64,000 nucleotides of DNA from Candidula unifasciata (GCA_905116865.2 CAJHNH020000229.1:240023-304022); one strand, 5' to 3'; numbered from the stretch's first letter, positions 39,471 through 51,687 are shown. Numbers and translations are program-made. The notes: generated by a model from the sequence alone, not told the origin.

Positions 39471-41060
39471 TCTCTTTGGAAATATCATTGTCATGTGCCA
39501 TGTCTGTAAGCGTGGGCGGTCTTGATCCACCGCCCTACACAATCAACAGACTCGCCAACCAGGTCAGTATTTTACTCCTTCCTTGTGCACGTGGGCAAGC
39601 ATCAGGGTATCTTTGCTCATCCTCGCCTCGCCCTTTCTGTCTATCAATCTTACCAGTCGTCGCCAAGTTGCAGACTCCATTATTTGTCTTGACCTTCTTC
39701 AGTCAAACAAACACAATGTTGTCATGACAGTTTTGTGTGCAGTTTGTATTCTCACTAGATGGCTGCAGCCACTTGATGATGCTGGGTCTTGCTGACCTAT
39801 CCCCGCATATTGTTGCTGCTTCTGTACCAGGGATGTCTTCATCGCCAGCTCTCCAGTTAGAGACTTTTGTGACTGGTTGAATGTGACAGCTACAGTTTAC
39901 AGCGAATTGGAAAAGCTAATACTTCTCAGTTGATCCTACGACATTCATGATACATTACAGGCCGACTGTTCCTGGCATCCATTTCAGGCTCTGCTAACAC
40001 TCGGACGAAAAAACACGTTACCAACTACTCTTTCACAGACATACACTTAGGCAGACAGACAGACACAACCCTGTGATAGACAGAAATCAATGACTTAACC
40101 ACAGCCAGAGAAATCAGACAAAATTGCACTCCTTTACATATTTCCGACCAGCGCTAACAAATGACTAGACGGTGCTCTCCCTTGTAGGATGTCCTCAACG
40201 GCAGACAATATGAATTCTCTCCCTTTGAATATTTGACCACAGCCAAGAGATATCACACAAAATGACTTCCCTTGCCGCAGATATCATGCATTGATTTTGA
40301 AGGAAAAAAAATGTATTTCCCTGTTTGATCATTCTATTGTGGCTCTAGTGCGGGAAAATGTTGAATGTGGTTGTTGTAGTCGTATTTTGTAATCATTCGA
40401 CCATTATCGCAACTTGCCTTTGATATATGGATCATGCAAGATTCATAACCATTCAAAATTACAGTTGGCGCCGTGAAAATTGGACGCGCGGGGAATATTT
40501 GTTCTGCAGAAATCATACTTGACTTGTAAACTCCAGCCACACATTCTGGCGAGTATTGGGACATGATTGTCAGCATAAAATGGGGAATTTGTTTTCTGCG
40601 TCCGCGTGGATTCCGTTGGTTGGGATATTGCGGGAATGGTTCGGAAATTGTTGACTTTTGGTTAGTGCAGCTGGGTAGAATGCTAAGTACGTGGGTATGA
40701 AACAGTCAGATGTTCGGCTCCATAGCTTGTGAATATAAAGTTGACATCTGCAACATCTTTCGGCTGTAATATGGGCTATAATATATAATGGATCTTGCGG
40801 CGATTATGGAATATAAATGTCAATTGTCCTTGAAGCTTTCATAGCTCTGCAACATCTGTGCAAGTCGGAGCCAATAAACATTAGTAGCAAACTGTCAGTA
40901 TTTAACTCTAACGTCAAATCAGTTTTCTTGTGTGGAGCCGAAGTAACGCAAACATTTACTAATAAACTAGAAACATTCATTAACTGGTTCTTTCATAGAA
41001 CAGGGGAAATTTCACGGTATGACTGAATCACTGACGTTGAGCTTTGGGACAGAACTAAAT
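39471..41060. other. Unique spacer, no gene seen
   Basis: The longest low-copy stretch so far. A 40-bp segment with ccacagcca at about 40093-40130 is imperfectly repeated at about 40232-40275. Short frames such as 40334-40576 (minus) show no recognisable family. Confidence 0.6.
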
Positions 41061-41074
41061 AAATTCCATTGAAT

Positions 41075-41580
41075 TAAGAGTTGAAGAAAAGACGCTGGCA
41101 TTGGATAGGGCAGAATTATGAGATGAAGAAAAGACGCTGGCGTTGGATAGGGCAGAATTATGAGATGAAGAAAAGACGCTGGCGTTGGATAGGGCCGACG
41201 CCGAGAAAACTCGAGAACTGTGTAACTTGGACATCTTTGCACTGTAACTACCGGGTCAAGGGAACCAAGATGGACCTCACACAGTCATGGAGATGGCAGC
41301 TTGCGAGTAACATGAAACACACACACACACACCACACACGCACTCAGACACACACACACCTATACACACACGCACATACACGCACTCAGACACACATACA
41401 CACCACACGCACGCACACACACACCATACACGCACACAGACACACATACACACCACGCACACACACACACACACACACACACAAGGAGTTAAAGAGAGCT
41501 GCCTGCGATAACAAAAGACAAAACCATTTGGTGTGAAGTGGGTGAGGGCCCATGCTCCGCAAGGGGATGAAGAAAACGGC
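41075..41580 (+). pseudogene. LINE C-terminal relic with internal 42-bp triplication and CA-repeat insertion
   Basis: The plus strand reads KKRRWRWIG, which is then tandemly triplicated as a 42-bp (14-codon) unit at about 41078-41200. After it come a CVTWTSLHCNYR stretch and SWRWQLASNMK, then a CA-rich insertion of about 170 bp, then KELKRAACDNKRQNHLV. This order (RRWRWIGH-like, WTALHWNP-like, TWRR...EMK-like, AQDR..W..LV-like) is that of the C-terminal tail of RTE-like LINE proteins. The repeat and the microsatellite both arose inside former coding sequence. The reverse-transcriptase domain is missing. The match is by motif order and needs an alignment to be firm. Confidence 0.62.
41317..41483. 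repeat. Interrupted (CA)n microsatellite
   Basis: ACAC runs broken by GC and TA steps, embedded between the two halves of the LINE C-terminal relic. Confidence 0.95.
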
Positions 41581-42764
41581 AGACTGGGCCCTGGATATGT
41601 GGTACAGATTCAGGAACACCTTAGAAGACGCTAGGACAGAACACTAGGGAGACTGAACCGGTGAGGGGATGACCCGGGAGACAAAACCTTCATGACGCTA
41701 AGAAAAACGGAAACACACTGGCACCCAGACAGGAGGAGAGATCAATCTATTAGGTTAAAGACACAAAGCCAGCAACCTGGCCCACCTACCACCGATTAAC
41801 CAAACACTTGGTGCAAATAAACCAGGCCATAAATATAACCGAAGACTGTTGGCAGCAAAGCTGCCAGCTGCAGGTTGAAAAAGATCGATCTTTTGTTCTT
41901 TCCTTAATGGAAGAAAGGAAGGAAAGAGATGTTATGTGATAACTAATCGTTTGAATTCGTCAGGCGATGTGGCGTGCCTTGGTCTTCGTTACTTCGCCTC
42001 TGTCGAGTGTGTGTGACTCATATATAAGTAATGTTGTTCATGGATAAATATTTCTGGCATTTTGTTTCAACACTTTCGCAAATAAAACTGTAACATCGCA
42101 GTAGTTTCCTGGCACAGTTTTGGCGTTTTCCTGGCACAGTTTTGGCATTTTCTTGGCTTACTTTGCCCGCCCTGACCCACATGTGCGTCGCTTTACTGCT
42201 TCGGGATTTCCCGGAAATATGTGCAGTTTGTTGGCATTGAATCAGCCGAGGTCGTGACCGGCTGGATAAATACCACGGGGCCGGCTACATTTTACCCCCC
42301 ATACCCGTAATCACCAACAAGCAAACAAAGCAACCATTGACACACACCTACCCAATAATGCATTGCCCCCAACAACCGCCCAACTGCCGTCTGTTCCAAA
42401 TTGCAACCTACAAACGGAAGTTTGTGTTTATCACGGGGAAATGAAAGTGGTCCATTTTACTTGTATGTCAGATTCTGATTTCAGAACGCCGCCATCTGAA
42501 GGGGAAATTTGGAAACCGCCAAACGAATTCTGACACGTGCCATTAATTAAATCCTAAACTTGGCAGAACCAAAGAACAGAACTCTATGACCCAAACTCAG
42601 TCCGTGAACACGTGGTCGCCCTCGCCACCTCCTCGGCTTATGGACTTCGGCGTCATTGTAAGCCATTTTGTGTGTTGTTTTCAAAATAGAGATTATTGTC
42701 AAGTTTGACAGGAATATACCTGGCCACACCGACATAGATAGATCAGTTTACCGTCTGTGCCGGT
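41581..42764. other. Unique spacer, no gene seen
   Basis: The first part may be untranslated 3' sequence of the LINE relic; no end was recognised. The rest is unique. A small gatcgatctttt hairpin-like stretch is near 41883. Confidence 0.55.
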
Positions 42765-43222
42765 TATTTTACTCCTACCTGCGTTTAGGGTAGAGGTAGG
42801 AGGTTCGCACTCTGTTTTACTCCTACCTGGGTTTAGGGTAGAGATAGGAGGTTCGCACTCTGTTTTACTCCTACCTGGGTTTAGAGTAGAGATAGGAGGT
42901 TCGCACTCTGTTTTAAAACTACCTGCGTTTAGAGTAGAGAAAGGAGGTTCGCCTCATTGTTTTACAACTACCTGCGTTTAGGGTAGAGATGGAAGGTTCG
43001 CCTCTCGATTTTAGAACTACCTGCGTTTAAGGTAGAGGTGGGAGGTTCGCCTCTCTGTTTTACAATTACCTGCGTTTAGGGTAGAGGTGGGAGGTTCGCC
43101 TCTCTGTTTTACGACTACCTGCGTTTGGGGTAGAGGTAGGAGGTTCGCTTCTCTGTTTACAACTACCTGCTTTTGGGGTAGAGGTGGGAGGTTCGCCTCT
43201 CTGTTTTACAACTACCTGCGTC
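42765..43222. repeat. 48-bp minisatellite, about 9.5 copies
   Basis: Unit core acctgcgtttagggtagagg followed by taggaggttcgc. Units diverge gradually from left (gcactctg) to right (ctctctg). Confidence 0.94.
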
Positions 43223-43504
43223 TAGCAACCGGCGACAAAAGCTAAATGTGGCTACCGTATGTTCGCTCAGTCTGCCACCGTAATCCGGTGAGATGACGTT
43301 TACCTGTCGGTGAGATGACGTTTAGCTGTCGGTGAGTTGAGATGCTGCCGTGTCATTCAGCCTAAAGATCCAAGATTGTATTCTAAATTGTCGCCGCCAT
43401 CTTACGTGTCACGTGATAACCCCGCAGACGCAGGTGCAATGTTTTAAAATTATGGCACCTTTTTGATTAATGTGGCTATAGATACCGCGATTGGCATAGT
43501 GACG

Positions 43505-43765
43505 CAATCTTTCTTCTTCTTTCTTCTTCTTCTTCTTCTTCTTCCTTCCTTCCTTCCTTCCTTCCTTCCTTCCTTCCTTCCTTCCTTCCTTCCTTCCTTC
43601 CTTCCTTCCTTCCTTCCTTCCTTCCTTCCTTCCTTCCTTCCTTCCTTCCTTCCTTCCTTCCTTCCTTCCTTCCTTCCTTCCTTCCTTCCTTCCTTCCTTC
43701 CTTCCTTCCTTCCTTCCTTTTTTCCTTACTTCCTTCCTTCCTTTTTTCCTTACTTCCTTCCTACT
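43505..43765. repeat. (CTT)n then (TTCC)n microsatellite
   Basis: CTT steps (43505-43545) run into about 45 TTCC units and then two copies of a cctttttt-interrupted form. Confidence 0.98.
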
Positions 43766-43979
43766 TCCCTCCCGTCCGACCGTCCTGCTGCTGCTGCTGA
43801 TGCTTCTTCTTCTTGTTGTTCCTCTTCTTCTCTGACTGATGCTGCTTTTCTATTTCTTCTTTTTGTTCTTCTGCGATGGCCTGCTCTATTTCTAACTCAC
43901 AAACTAATTGCCCTTTACGACCAGCTTGTCAAGATAAGTTAGTCTATTTCCCCCATGGGCACAACCCCTAGGACCCTGT

Positions 43980-44685
43980 TGGTGACACGGGGAAACAGTG
44001 GCTCTAGTTACACGACCATTCTGTCAACACGGAATCCAGGTGACACGGGGAAACAATGTCTCTAGGTACACGACCATTCTGTCAGCACGGAATCCAGGTG
44101 ACACGGGGAAACAGTGTCTCTAGTTACACGACCATTCTGTCAACACGGAATCCAGGTGACACGGGGAAACAATGTCTCTAGGTGCACGACCATTCTGTCA
44201 GCACGGAATCCAGGTGACACGGGGAAACAGTGTCTCTAGTTACACGACCATTCTGTCAACACGGAATCCAGGTGACACGGGGAAACAATGTCTCTAGGTG
44301 CACGACCATTCTGTCAGCACGGAATCCAGGTGACACGGGGAAACAGTGTCTCTAGTTACACGACCATTCTGTCAACACGGAATCCAGGTGACACGGGGAA
44401 ACAGTGGCTCTAGTTACACGACCATTCTGTCAGCACGGAATCCAGGTGACACTGGGAAACAGTGGCTCTAGTTACACGACCATTCTGTCAACACGGAATC
44501 CAGGTGACACGGGGAAACAGTGGCTCTAGTTACACGACCATTCTGTCAGCATAGAATCCAGGTGACACGGGGAAACAGTGTCTCTAGTTACACGACCATT
44601 CTGTCAGCACGGAGTCCAGGTGACACGTGGAAACAGTGTCTCTAGTTACACGACCATTCTGTCAGCACGGAATGCAGGTGACATG
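43980..44685. repeat. 58-bp minisatellite, about 12 copies, dimeric
   Basis: Unit ggtgacacggggaaacagtg followed by tctctagttacacgaccatt and ctgtcaacacggaatcca. Units alternate between caacacgg with gtctctagttacac and cagcacgg with atgtctctaggtgcac over the left half, giving a 116-bp dimer. The right half loses the alternation. Confidence 0.96.
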
Positions 44686-44689
44686 GGAA

Positions 44690-45675
44690 AGCTATGTCTC
44701 CAGTCAACTTTGACTTAGTGTCTGTCACGGCACTGCTGTGCTCTGTGTATCTAGGCAGCTGCGTATATGCTCTTCGATTGCTGAAGATTCCACCACCACC
44801 TCCCCGCGCCCACTACCTGTACTCCCCCACCCCTGCCCCCCCCCCCCAACCCCCCAACCCACCTCCCCCAACCCCCTCATATCCCGCCCCATCGCTAGCC
44901 CGCGAGCTGCAGCGCCCTATATGTAAACCGGTTACAAGACCTATTAGAGAATATTTACCACTAGAAAGCAAGGAGCAAGGTTCTGGCATCTGAGCTACTT
45001 ATGATGCCAACACATAAAGAAGAGACACCAGTGTGGGCGCATCAAAGACAGACAGGAAACTGATGAAAGATAAACCCACTTTTATAACATTACATGGAGA
45101 TGCAAGCCACCCTTGAAATGCCTGGTCTAACGAGTGCGTTTCAAAACCGCACTGCATTTTTTTAGCAAATTACTTCTTGGCATTTGGAATGACTTTTGGT
45201 GAAGCAAGAAAAGGTTATATCTCCAGCAGATTCGTTTAAATTAGGATTATGCATATATGTGTATGTGTATGTGCGTTTGTGCGTGCGCGCTAAAAACACG
45301 TGTGATTATGTATGAATAATAGCTTGTTGTTAGTAGTAATATGTTTGTTTTTAAATGATCAAATCAAGAAAAGTAATTTTATTTTTATGGTCATGCAACG
45401 TCAGAAAGTCGTTAAAATGATCTGCCTCTATTTGCAAATGACGTGGGTAGGTAGTTTGTTCCTTCCATGATTGCACTTTGCAAGATTAACAGCTCAGAGA
45501 TGAGAATTCCACCTGTACAAATGCTGGTAAGCAAGGGTATATTGGCGCCCCAGACGGTTACGAAGTGACCCGAAGTTTGAATCAGTTAAGGAATTGAAGA
45601 AAATCATAAAATAATTTCCGTCTCCTTGTGGGATTAGTTTTTCGTTGTCTTGATGCACCTCCCTTGTTGTTACCG
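44690..45675. other. Unique spacer, no gene seen
   Basis: It includes a C-rich stretch at 44800-44890. A minus-strand frame from 45494 extends into the dispersed repeat at 45676-45795. Within that frame a GDGNYF stretch followed by a leucine/arginine-containing stretch faintly resembles an OTU-type protease start with the catalytic Cys replaced by Tyr, but the similarity is too weak to name. Confidence 0.5.
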
Positions 45676-45795
45676 GGGGCCCTAATATAACCGAACGGTT
45701 GAACTGGGTTTCTGGGACCTCTCCGCGGTTGATCCTCATCCGTATGGTGGCACTTTGGGTCACCACGTGTTTATCGTTCAGTGCGATGTCCTAGT
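45676..45795 (-). mobile_element. Dispersed repeat, copy 2 of 2 (unclassified)
   Basis: Matches 4262-4435 over the catccgtatggtggcacttt core, the gggccc block and a gcgatgtcc end. On the minus strand it reads DK followed by VTQSATIRMRI and RGE, as copy 1 does. A mobile element coding fragment is likely, of unknown family. Confidence 0.6.
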
Positions 45796-46019
45796 GGGGT
45801 ACACAGTTAATCAGTTAAGGATATCATCTAGTGCCACCTGTCTGTCAACGTTTGTATGTGTCGATTTGAGGTCTTTGGACAAGTCATGGGGCATTATTAT
45901 TATGTTACTGTTCGGCTTTCATCGTCGCCCTAGTTCCCTTTTTCTTCTTCCTATTCGTCCTCTTCGTCTTCTTCTGCCCCCACCCCTTTCCTCCACCATT
46001 GTCTGTTACTACTACCGCT

Positions 46020-46320
46020 AAAATCCTGCCGCTACTACTGCCACTAATACCGTCACTGCTGCTGCTGCTACAACTGGTACCGCCCCTATGCTGCTGATAC
46101 TGCTGCTGCTACAACTGGTACCGCCCCTATGCTGCTGATACTGCTGCTGCTACAACTGGTACCGCCCCTACTGCTGCTGCTACTACTACTGCTGCTGCTT
46201 CTGTTACATTCATACCGAATACTGCTACTACTGCTGTTGTTGCTATTGCTATTACAATTAAACAAGTGCTACTACTACCACCCCTACAACTACTGCTGCT
46301 ACTGTTGTTACTACTAAAAT
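46020..46320. repeat. Trinucleotide-rich tract with a 41-bp repeat
   Basis: Mixed ctg, cta and act triplets, with a 41-bp unit (ctgctgctacaactggtacc start) repeated about three times at 46060-46170. Confidence 0.9.
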
Positions 46321-47840
46321 TGTTCTTTAACGCTTCCTGCCCTACCTTCTTCCATTCCGTTTTCATTCTTTTCTTTCCCCTTCTAACTCTTACAAGAACA
46401 CATTGAAATGATTTCATGCTTATGACCGTTTTAACCACATGCACGTTGCCAGCTTGCCCTCCCCTCCTTTTTCTTTTTTGATGTAGAAGAAATTATCAAC
46501 TACACATTTTGTGTGTGCTCATTCATGTTTGTCTAGCGAGAACAGTCAACAATTCGTTATGAAACTTCCTTGTCTACCCAAATATTGACTCCACGGAATG
46601 CTCTCTTAAGAAGACAGTGTTGAAAATGAAAACTTGATGTCAAACTTCCATCAATATTTATGCAGGTAAATTGACTCCACGTAGGTAAATCATGGAAGAC
46701 ATGAATACAGGACAATTCATTGTGTGGCTTTCACGAAAATATAAAAGTTTTTTTTTCCTTCTAAATAAATGTTTTGTCATATGAACCCCAGTATAAAAGT
46801 AATATAATAGCATCCAGCCCTGGGGAATGGAATTCCCTCCAGGATAGTCGGTGCATTTATCAACATTTTTCGTCGAGTTTCTTTTGGACGTCTCCGTTGT
46901 GCTCAGTCCGTGTGTTTCCCATTTCGGTGTCTGGTGTTGCACATTGCTGTGCACTGATACGCCGTGTCAATAACTGACTTTCCTGCACTCGGCTGTTTCT
47001 GTTTATTTGATTTGCACCTTTCTGCTTGTCCGGGCGAGAATATTTTGTCGTGGTGGCATAGGACTCACAACTCACTCACTGCTATCATTGTGGAAGTCTT
47101 TTCTTGACACGGGCTGGTCTTGCTAGTCATACTCGCCATAGCCATGGGTTGTGAGTCTCAAGCCTCCTCATAGCGCAATATAACACTATCGTCTAGAAAG
47201 AGAAGAAAGGTGCCAATGAATGGTGAGGACTCACAGCACATGGCGCTCAGACCAGTTCAGGCCAGCAGTGACGTTCTTCCTGTCCGCAAAACAAAGTCTG
47301 TTGTAGCGACCACGTGTTGCCCGGCATCGTGACCCCTCTCTCGGATCACATTTGTTAACTCCAGAGCAGAGGTATCAGTTCCTATATTGCAGTCTGAAAA
47401 ACCAGCAATAGTAATTATACCTCACTGATTACCTGTGACGAAAGCCTGATGTGCCCGACACAAGATCACTCGGCTGGCACGTTCTAGAATCTTCCAGGCA
47501 CTGACGTCACCGAGACGGTTCGATCTGTGGAACAGCCACCTCCTGGAACTAGCCAGTAATTGGAAAGCGCCCACAGAATGATAACCGTGGAATTGATGTG
47601 ATAACAGCGTGATAACGGCTGTGACTCAGTTATGATTCTGACACGGGTAATCACTTTTTGAGTCACTCACACGGAGTCATTGGACCTCTGTGACTCTTTC
47701 TTCAGTGAGAAAAAGGAGCGGGGGGGGGGGGAAGGGGGACGAGGGCGGGTTATCTACTGGTTTTCTTTTAGTCCTCCTCTTCCTCCTTATCATCAGCCGT
47801 CTCTTTCTCCTCCTAACCGCCCCACCCCCTCTATTTTTTC
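46321..47840. other. Unique spacer, no gene seen
   Basis: AT-moderate unique sequence. The frames I examined on both strands show no known domain. A G run of about ten lies at 47721-47730. Confidence 0.55.
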
Positions 47841-47950
47841 TTGTGCTTCTTCTTCTTTTTCTTCTTCTTCTTCTTCTTCTTCTTCTTCTTCTTCTTCTTC
47901 TTCTTCTTCTTCTTCTTCTTCTTCTTCTTCTTCTTCTTCTTCTTCTTCTG
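47841..47950. repeat. (CTT)n microsatellite, about 35 copies
   Basis: CTT units, nearly perfect from about 47865 to 47949. A homopurine/homopyrimidine tract. Confidence 0.98.
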
Positions 47951-47995
47951 CCATTACACATGGTGGTTGGCACGTTGTATTGAGGTAATGATAGC

Positions 47996-48150
47996 TGCCA
48001 CCTTGGGACTCGAACATTCGATTCCAAGAAACTTCTGAATAACCGCTCCTGTCTTCATATTTGGTTGTAGCCCGGGATCTGCTCTTTGTTGTCCCCGCCG
48101 GATGTAGGCAAATGGAACGTCTGGCCAGGGCGATAGCGCCACAGCCACCC
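47996..48150 (-). mobile_element. Possible degraded tRNA-derived SINE
   Basis: On the minus strand an A-box-like tggctgtggcgctatcg (about 48148 down) is followed by a B-box-like stretch gagcagatcccggg (about 48080-48065), and a second B-box-like gttcgagtccc lies further on (about 48018-48008). The A-B spacing is longer than usual, so this may be a composite or a chance set of motifs. Confidence 0.35.
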
Positions 48151-49572
48151 AGAGATTAGAGAGAAGCTTCTCTCTAGGCACCCCCTGTAGTCTATGATGC
48201 CATTTCATAGGTTTGAGGTGAATTCTGTCCGTACTTCATAGTTGTTGATTTCAAGCTGTACGATAGACAAGGCGAGTGAAGACAATATTTTTAGGAGAGC
48301 CTAGTTAGTCATGTGCTTTGTACGCTTGTTTCCATATCGAGGCGCACATGCCATTTGGAGTAAGAGTTTCAATTCCCGGCACGCTAATTATATCTTTTTG
48401 TTGTCTGGTGTGTCGTCCTATCTTTCTACTTCTTTCTATAAGTGCCTTTCAATACATTGTATGTTTTTGTGTAATCCACTGCTTGTTTGCCAGCTTCTGA
48501 GGTTGTTGTTGCACTATCCACCATTTAACCCTAAACTATATTACTTCTAATAGATATTAAGTTGCCATGCTTATCAATAAATATCCAGCGACTAGCAAGC
48601 CACTGACCGACATGTGTACGACGCCATATTGAGATGAAAACAAAAGCGGAAATCCGGCTACAATGAATCAAACAGCAATAACTAACCCATGGAGAGACGT
48701 ATTAGCAATGAAACAATCTTGCGTGTGCACAAATAGGTTGGTTAATTAGATCACCATCTTGCTTGCTGTCTTCTTGTTTGCTAGAAAGTGCGTCATGGCG
48801 GGCATATATGTGTCCGTGTTGAATACAACTCCTCTTTGTGGGTTGTGTGTGTGTGGGTGTGTGTGTGTGGGTGTGGAGAAAGAGAGAAAGAAAGATGGCC
48901 CTGGTTCATGTGACTTCTTAATCATCTCCAAAATTGCTGTTAGGAAGACAGAGACAGGTTATCATCATCATTGTCATCATTGTCATCATCTTCATTGCGC
49001 CTTAGTCAGATGATATCTCCGTACTGAGGAAGCGGGATCGAATCTGGTAATGTCAGGGTAACCTCCAATGTTTATGTTGTCTTGTGTATCCTATAATCTA
49101 TATTTGTTTCACTTTTCCTGTCAGTTCCGATCAGTACTTCATGATTGATTCGCTATATTATCTTATCATTAAAATTATTATTATTATAACATAAGTGACT
49201 TGGTGAAGCGCCTGGCCCTTGGGCCCCTGGTTCCTGAGGTTTCAGTTCGTGTCATTGGGATTGTTTTTCCCCAGACTCAGATGCGAACATTTACGACCGG
49301 ACTGCTAGGCAACGTCATTAACGACTGCAGCAGTGTCTCTGACAGTGTGTTACAACCACATCGTCCATGATTTCAGCAGCTGCCGACTGGCTCAACTGTG
49401 CTCTCTTATTCTTCCTAGCTCTCACCGACTGTAGACTCTGGTAGAAAGTTCTAGTTCCGGTCACTTCAGGACTTTGTCTTGTTCCAGCACCTGCGTTTTG
49501 CGTGCATAGCCTTTTTCCAGATCTGGCTTGTTTGCAGACAGACTGCTTAGTGTTTCCTCCAACTAATCTGGT
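48151..49572. other. Unique spacer, no gene seen
   Basis: It includes a TG-rich run at 48840-48875 and atcatc steps near 48960-48995. No supported gene. Confidence 0.55.
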
Positions 49573-49574
49573 CT

Positions 49575-50127
49575 GGGCTAAATAACGAACGTGTGATCTG
49601 GGATGAACTAACGACCGTGTAGTCTGAGCTAAACTAACGACCGTATGGTCTGGGTTGAACTAACGACCATGTGGTCTAAGCTGAACTAACGACCGCGTGG
49701 TCTGGGCTGAACTAACGACCGTGTGGTCTGGGCTAAACTAACGACCGTGTGGTCTGGGATGAACTAACGACCGTGTGGTCTGGGCTAAACTAACGACCGT
49801 GTGGTCTAGGCTAAACTAACGACCATGTGGTCTGGGCTGAATTAACGACCGTGTGGTCTGGGCTAAACTAACGACCGTGTGGTCTGGGCTAAACTAACGA
49901 CCGTGTGGTCTGGGCTAAACTAACGACTGTGTGGTTTGGGCTAAACTAACTACCATGTGGTCTGGGCTGAACTAACGACCGTGTGGTCTGGGCTGAACTA
50001 ACGACCTTGTGGTCTGGGCTAAACTAACGATCGTGTGGTCTGGGCTGAACTAACGACCGTGTGGTCTGGGTTAAACTAACGACCGTGTGGTCTGGGCTGA
50101 ATTAACGACCGTGTGGCGTGGTCTGTA
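49575..50127. repeat. 26-bp minisatellite, about 21 copies
   Basis: Unit gggctaaactaacgaccgtg followed by tggtct, with ctgaac and gatgaac alternatives. Confidence 0.96.
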
Positions 50128-50133
50128 AAGTTT

Positions 50134-50268
50134 GCTCCACGGGTGTTGAGCATGTAGGTGCCAGCAAACTCAAACTAACGACCACGAAGCGTACCATGTC
50201 ACTACATGTCAGGTCTCATAGTCCTTAGTTCGAGTCTATTGGTACTCACATGCTTAACACCCGTGTAC
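50134..50268. repeat. Imperfect inverted repeat with 75-bp loop
   Basis: The left arm (50134-50164, containing cacgggtgttgagcatgta) pairs with the right arm (50239-50268, containing acatgcttaacacccgtgta) at about 23 of 29 positions. The loop holds one more relic of the 26-bp unit and a gttcgagtct B-box-like sequence. It could be a small MITE or a hairpin formed at the array edge. Confidence 0.6.
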
Positions 50269-50462
50269 CCACAAGGCACTCTTAAACTAATGTTATTTGT
50301 GTTTTTGAGTCCCCCATTATCTATTAACTGATTTAATCATCTAATATTCATATGTTTTGTTGATTCTATTTCAGGTAAGTTGCCCTGATAGTCACACAAA
50401 TGTTGTCATGTCGATAGACAGATATGTCACTGTTAGTTTGTGGCGGATGTTGTTGCTGATGG

Positions 50463-50830
50463 CGGTGTCCTGTCAGGTAAGTAATTACATCAGGCTGTTG
50501 TTGCTGATGGCGGTGTCCAGTGAGGTAAGTAATTACATCAGGCTGTTGTTGCTGATGGCGGTGTCCAGTGAGGTAAGTAATTACATCAGGCTGTTGTTGC
50601 TGATGGCGGTGTCCTGTCAGGTAAGTAATTACATCAGGCTGTTGTTGCTGATGGCGGTGTCCAGTGAGGTAAGTAATTACATCAGGCTGTTGTTGCTGAT
50701 GGCGGTGTCCAGTGAGGTAAGTAATTACATCAGGCTGTTGTTGCTGATGGCGGTGTCCAGTGAGGTAAGTAATTACATCAGGCTGTTGTTGCTGATGGCG
50801 GTGTCCAGTGGGGTAAGTAATTACATCAAG
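50463..50830. repeat. 48-bp minisatellite, 8 copies, each with a splice-donor-like sequence
   Basis: Unit ggtaagtaattacatcaggc followed by tgttgttgctgatggcggtg and tccagtga. Every unit contains AGGTAAGT, an ideal metazoan 5' splice site, and an earlier lone caggtaagt lies at about 50373. The unit is a multiple of three and open in one plus frame across the array (50357-50887), encoding a hydrophobic 16-residue repeat. No gene is recognised. Confidence 0.95.
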
Positions 50831-51089
50831 CTGTTGTTGATGAAGACGCCGTTACCCACTTCCTGTCTTCTGTTTCCTCCCGGATGATTTTATGTCTGTT
50901 CTTCTGGTCCCGTTTATCTAGAAGATGACAGATGCCAAGATTCAATCAATTATCTGCTGGCTGCTTTGTTTGAAAATAATTTACTTTGAATATATGTTGC
51001 CTCTATGTCTGTCGGCGTCTTCATTGTCATGTTCTCTTATCTATTCCACTGTCGATCCGTTGGTATGTATGTTTTCTGTGAGTCTGTTT

Positions 51090-51108
51090 GTCATTGTCTC
51101 TCTCTCTG

Positions 51109-51153
<45 letters not shown>

Positions 51154-51154
51154 G

Positions 51155-51198
<44 letters not shown>

Positions 51199-51400
51199 AT
51201 GACTGTATCTATGACTGTATGCGTGTATGCCTGTATTACGTATGAATGTATGTTTGTATCTATCTATGTATGTATGTTTGTGTGTACGTATGCCTGTGTG
51301 TATGTGAGTAAGCATGTTTGTTTGTATGTATCTGTGTATGTATGTATGTAATGTATGCATGCATGTTTGTGTGTGTAAGTGAGTGGGTGAGCGTGTGTAT
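51090..51400. repeat. (CT)n then degenerate (TGTA)n microsatellites
   Basis: CT with periodic CTGT to about 51197, then tgta, tgtg and tatg steps to about 51400. Confidence 0.95.
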
Positions 51401-51479
51401 GTGGGTGTATGTATGCACGCGCGGGTTTTTGCATGCACTTTACAACTCATGCTTTTGTGTTCTTTTATAATATTCATAA

Positions 51480-51594
51480 TATGCATTTATTAGTAAAATA
51501 CAACTGCTGTGCGAAAGATGGTTGACTGGAAGGGCCGAATGTAAGAAGGGGCTGCGTGCCCAATTTGTTACCCTTTGAAAATAAAGTTCGTTCG

Positions 51595-51598
<4 letters not shown>
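51480..51598 (+). mobile_element. Dispersed retroelement 3' end, copy 3 of 3
   Basis: Carries taaaatacaactgctgtg, gaagggccgaatgtaag and the terminal tttgaaaataaagttcgttcg. It is the best-preserved copy. Its tail of ttcg steps flows directly into a CT microsatellite at 51599. The same arrangement is seen at 35583 and 11522 on the other strand. Confidence 0.8.

Positions 51599-51687
<89 letters not shown>
51599..51687. repeat. (CT)n microsatellite
   Basis: About 44 perfect CT units directly 3' of the dispersed element. Confidence 0.98.

Noticed and set aside
45494..45766. OTU-type cysteine protease
   Set aside because: Only a GDGN-like tetrad is present, the expected catalytic Cys is Tyr, and no His motif is seen. 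Too weak to name.
46658..46954. A 98-codon minus-strand frame as a gene
   Set aside because: No recognisable domain, no support from repeats or neighbours, and a length expected by chance.
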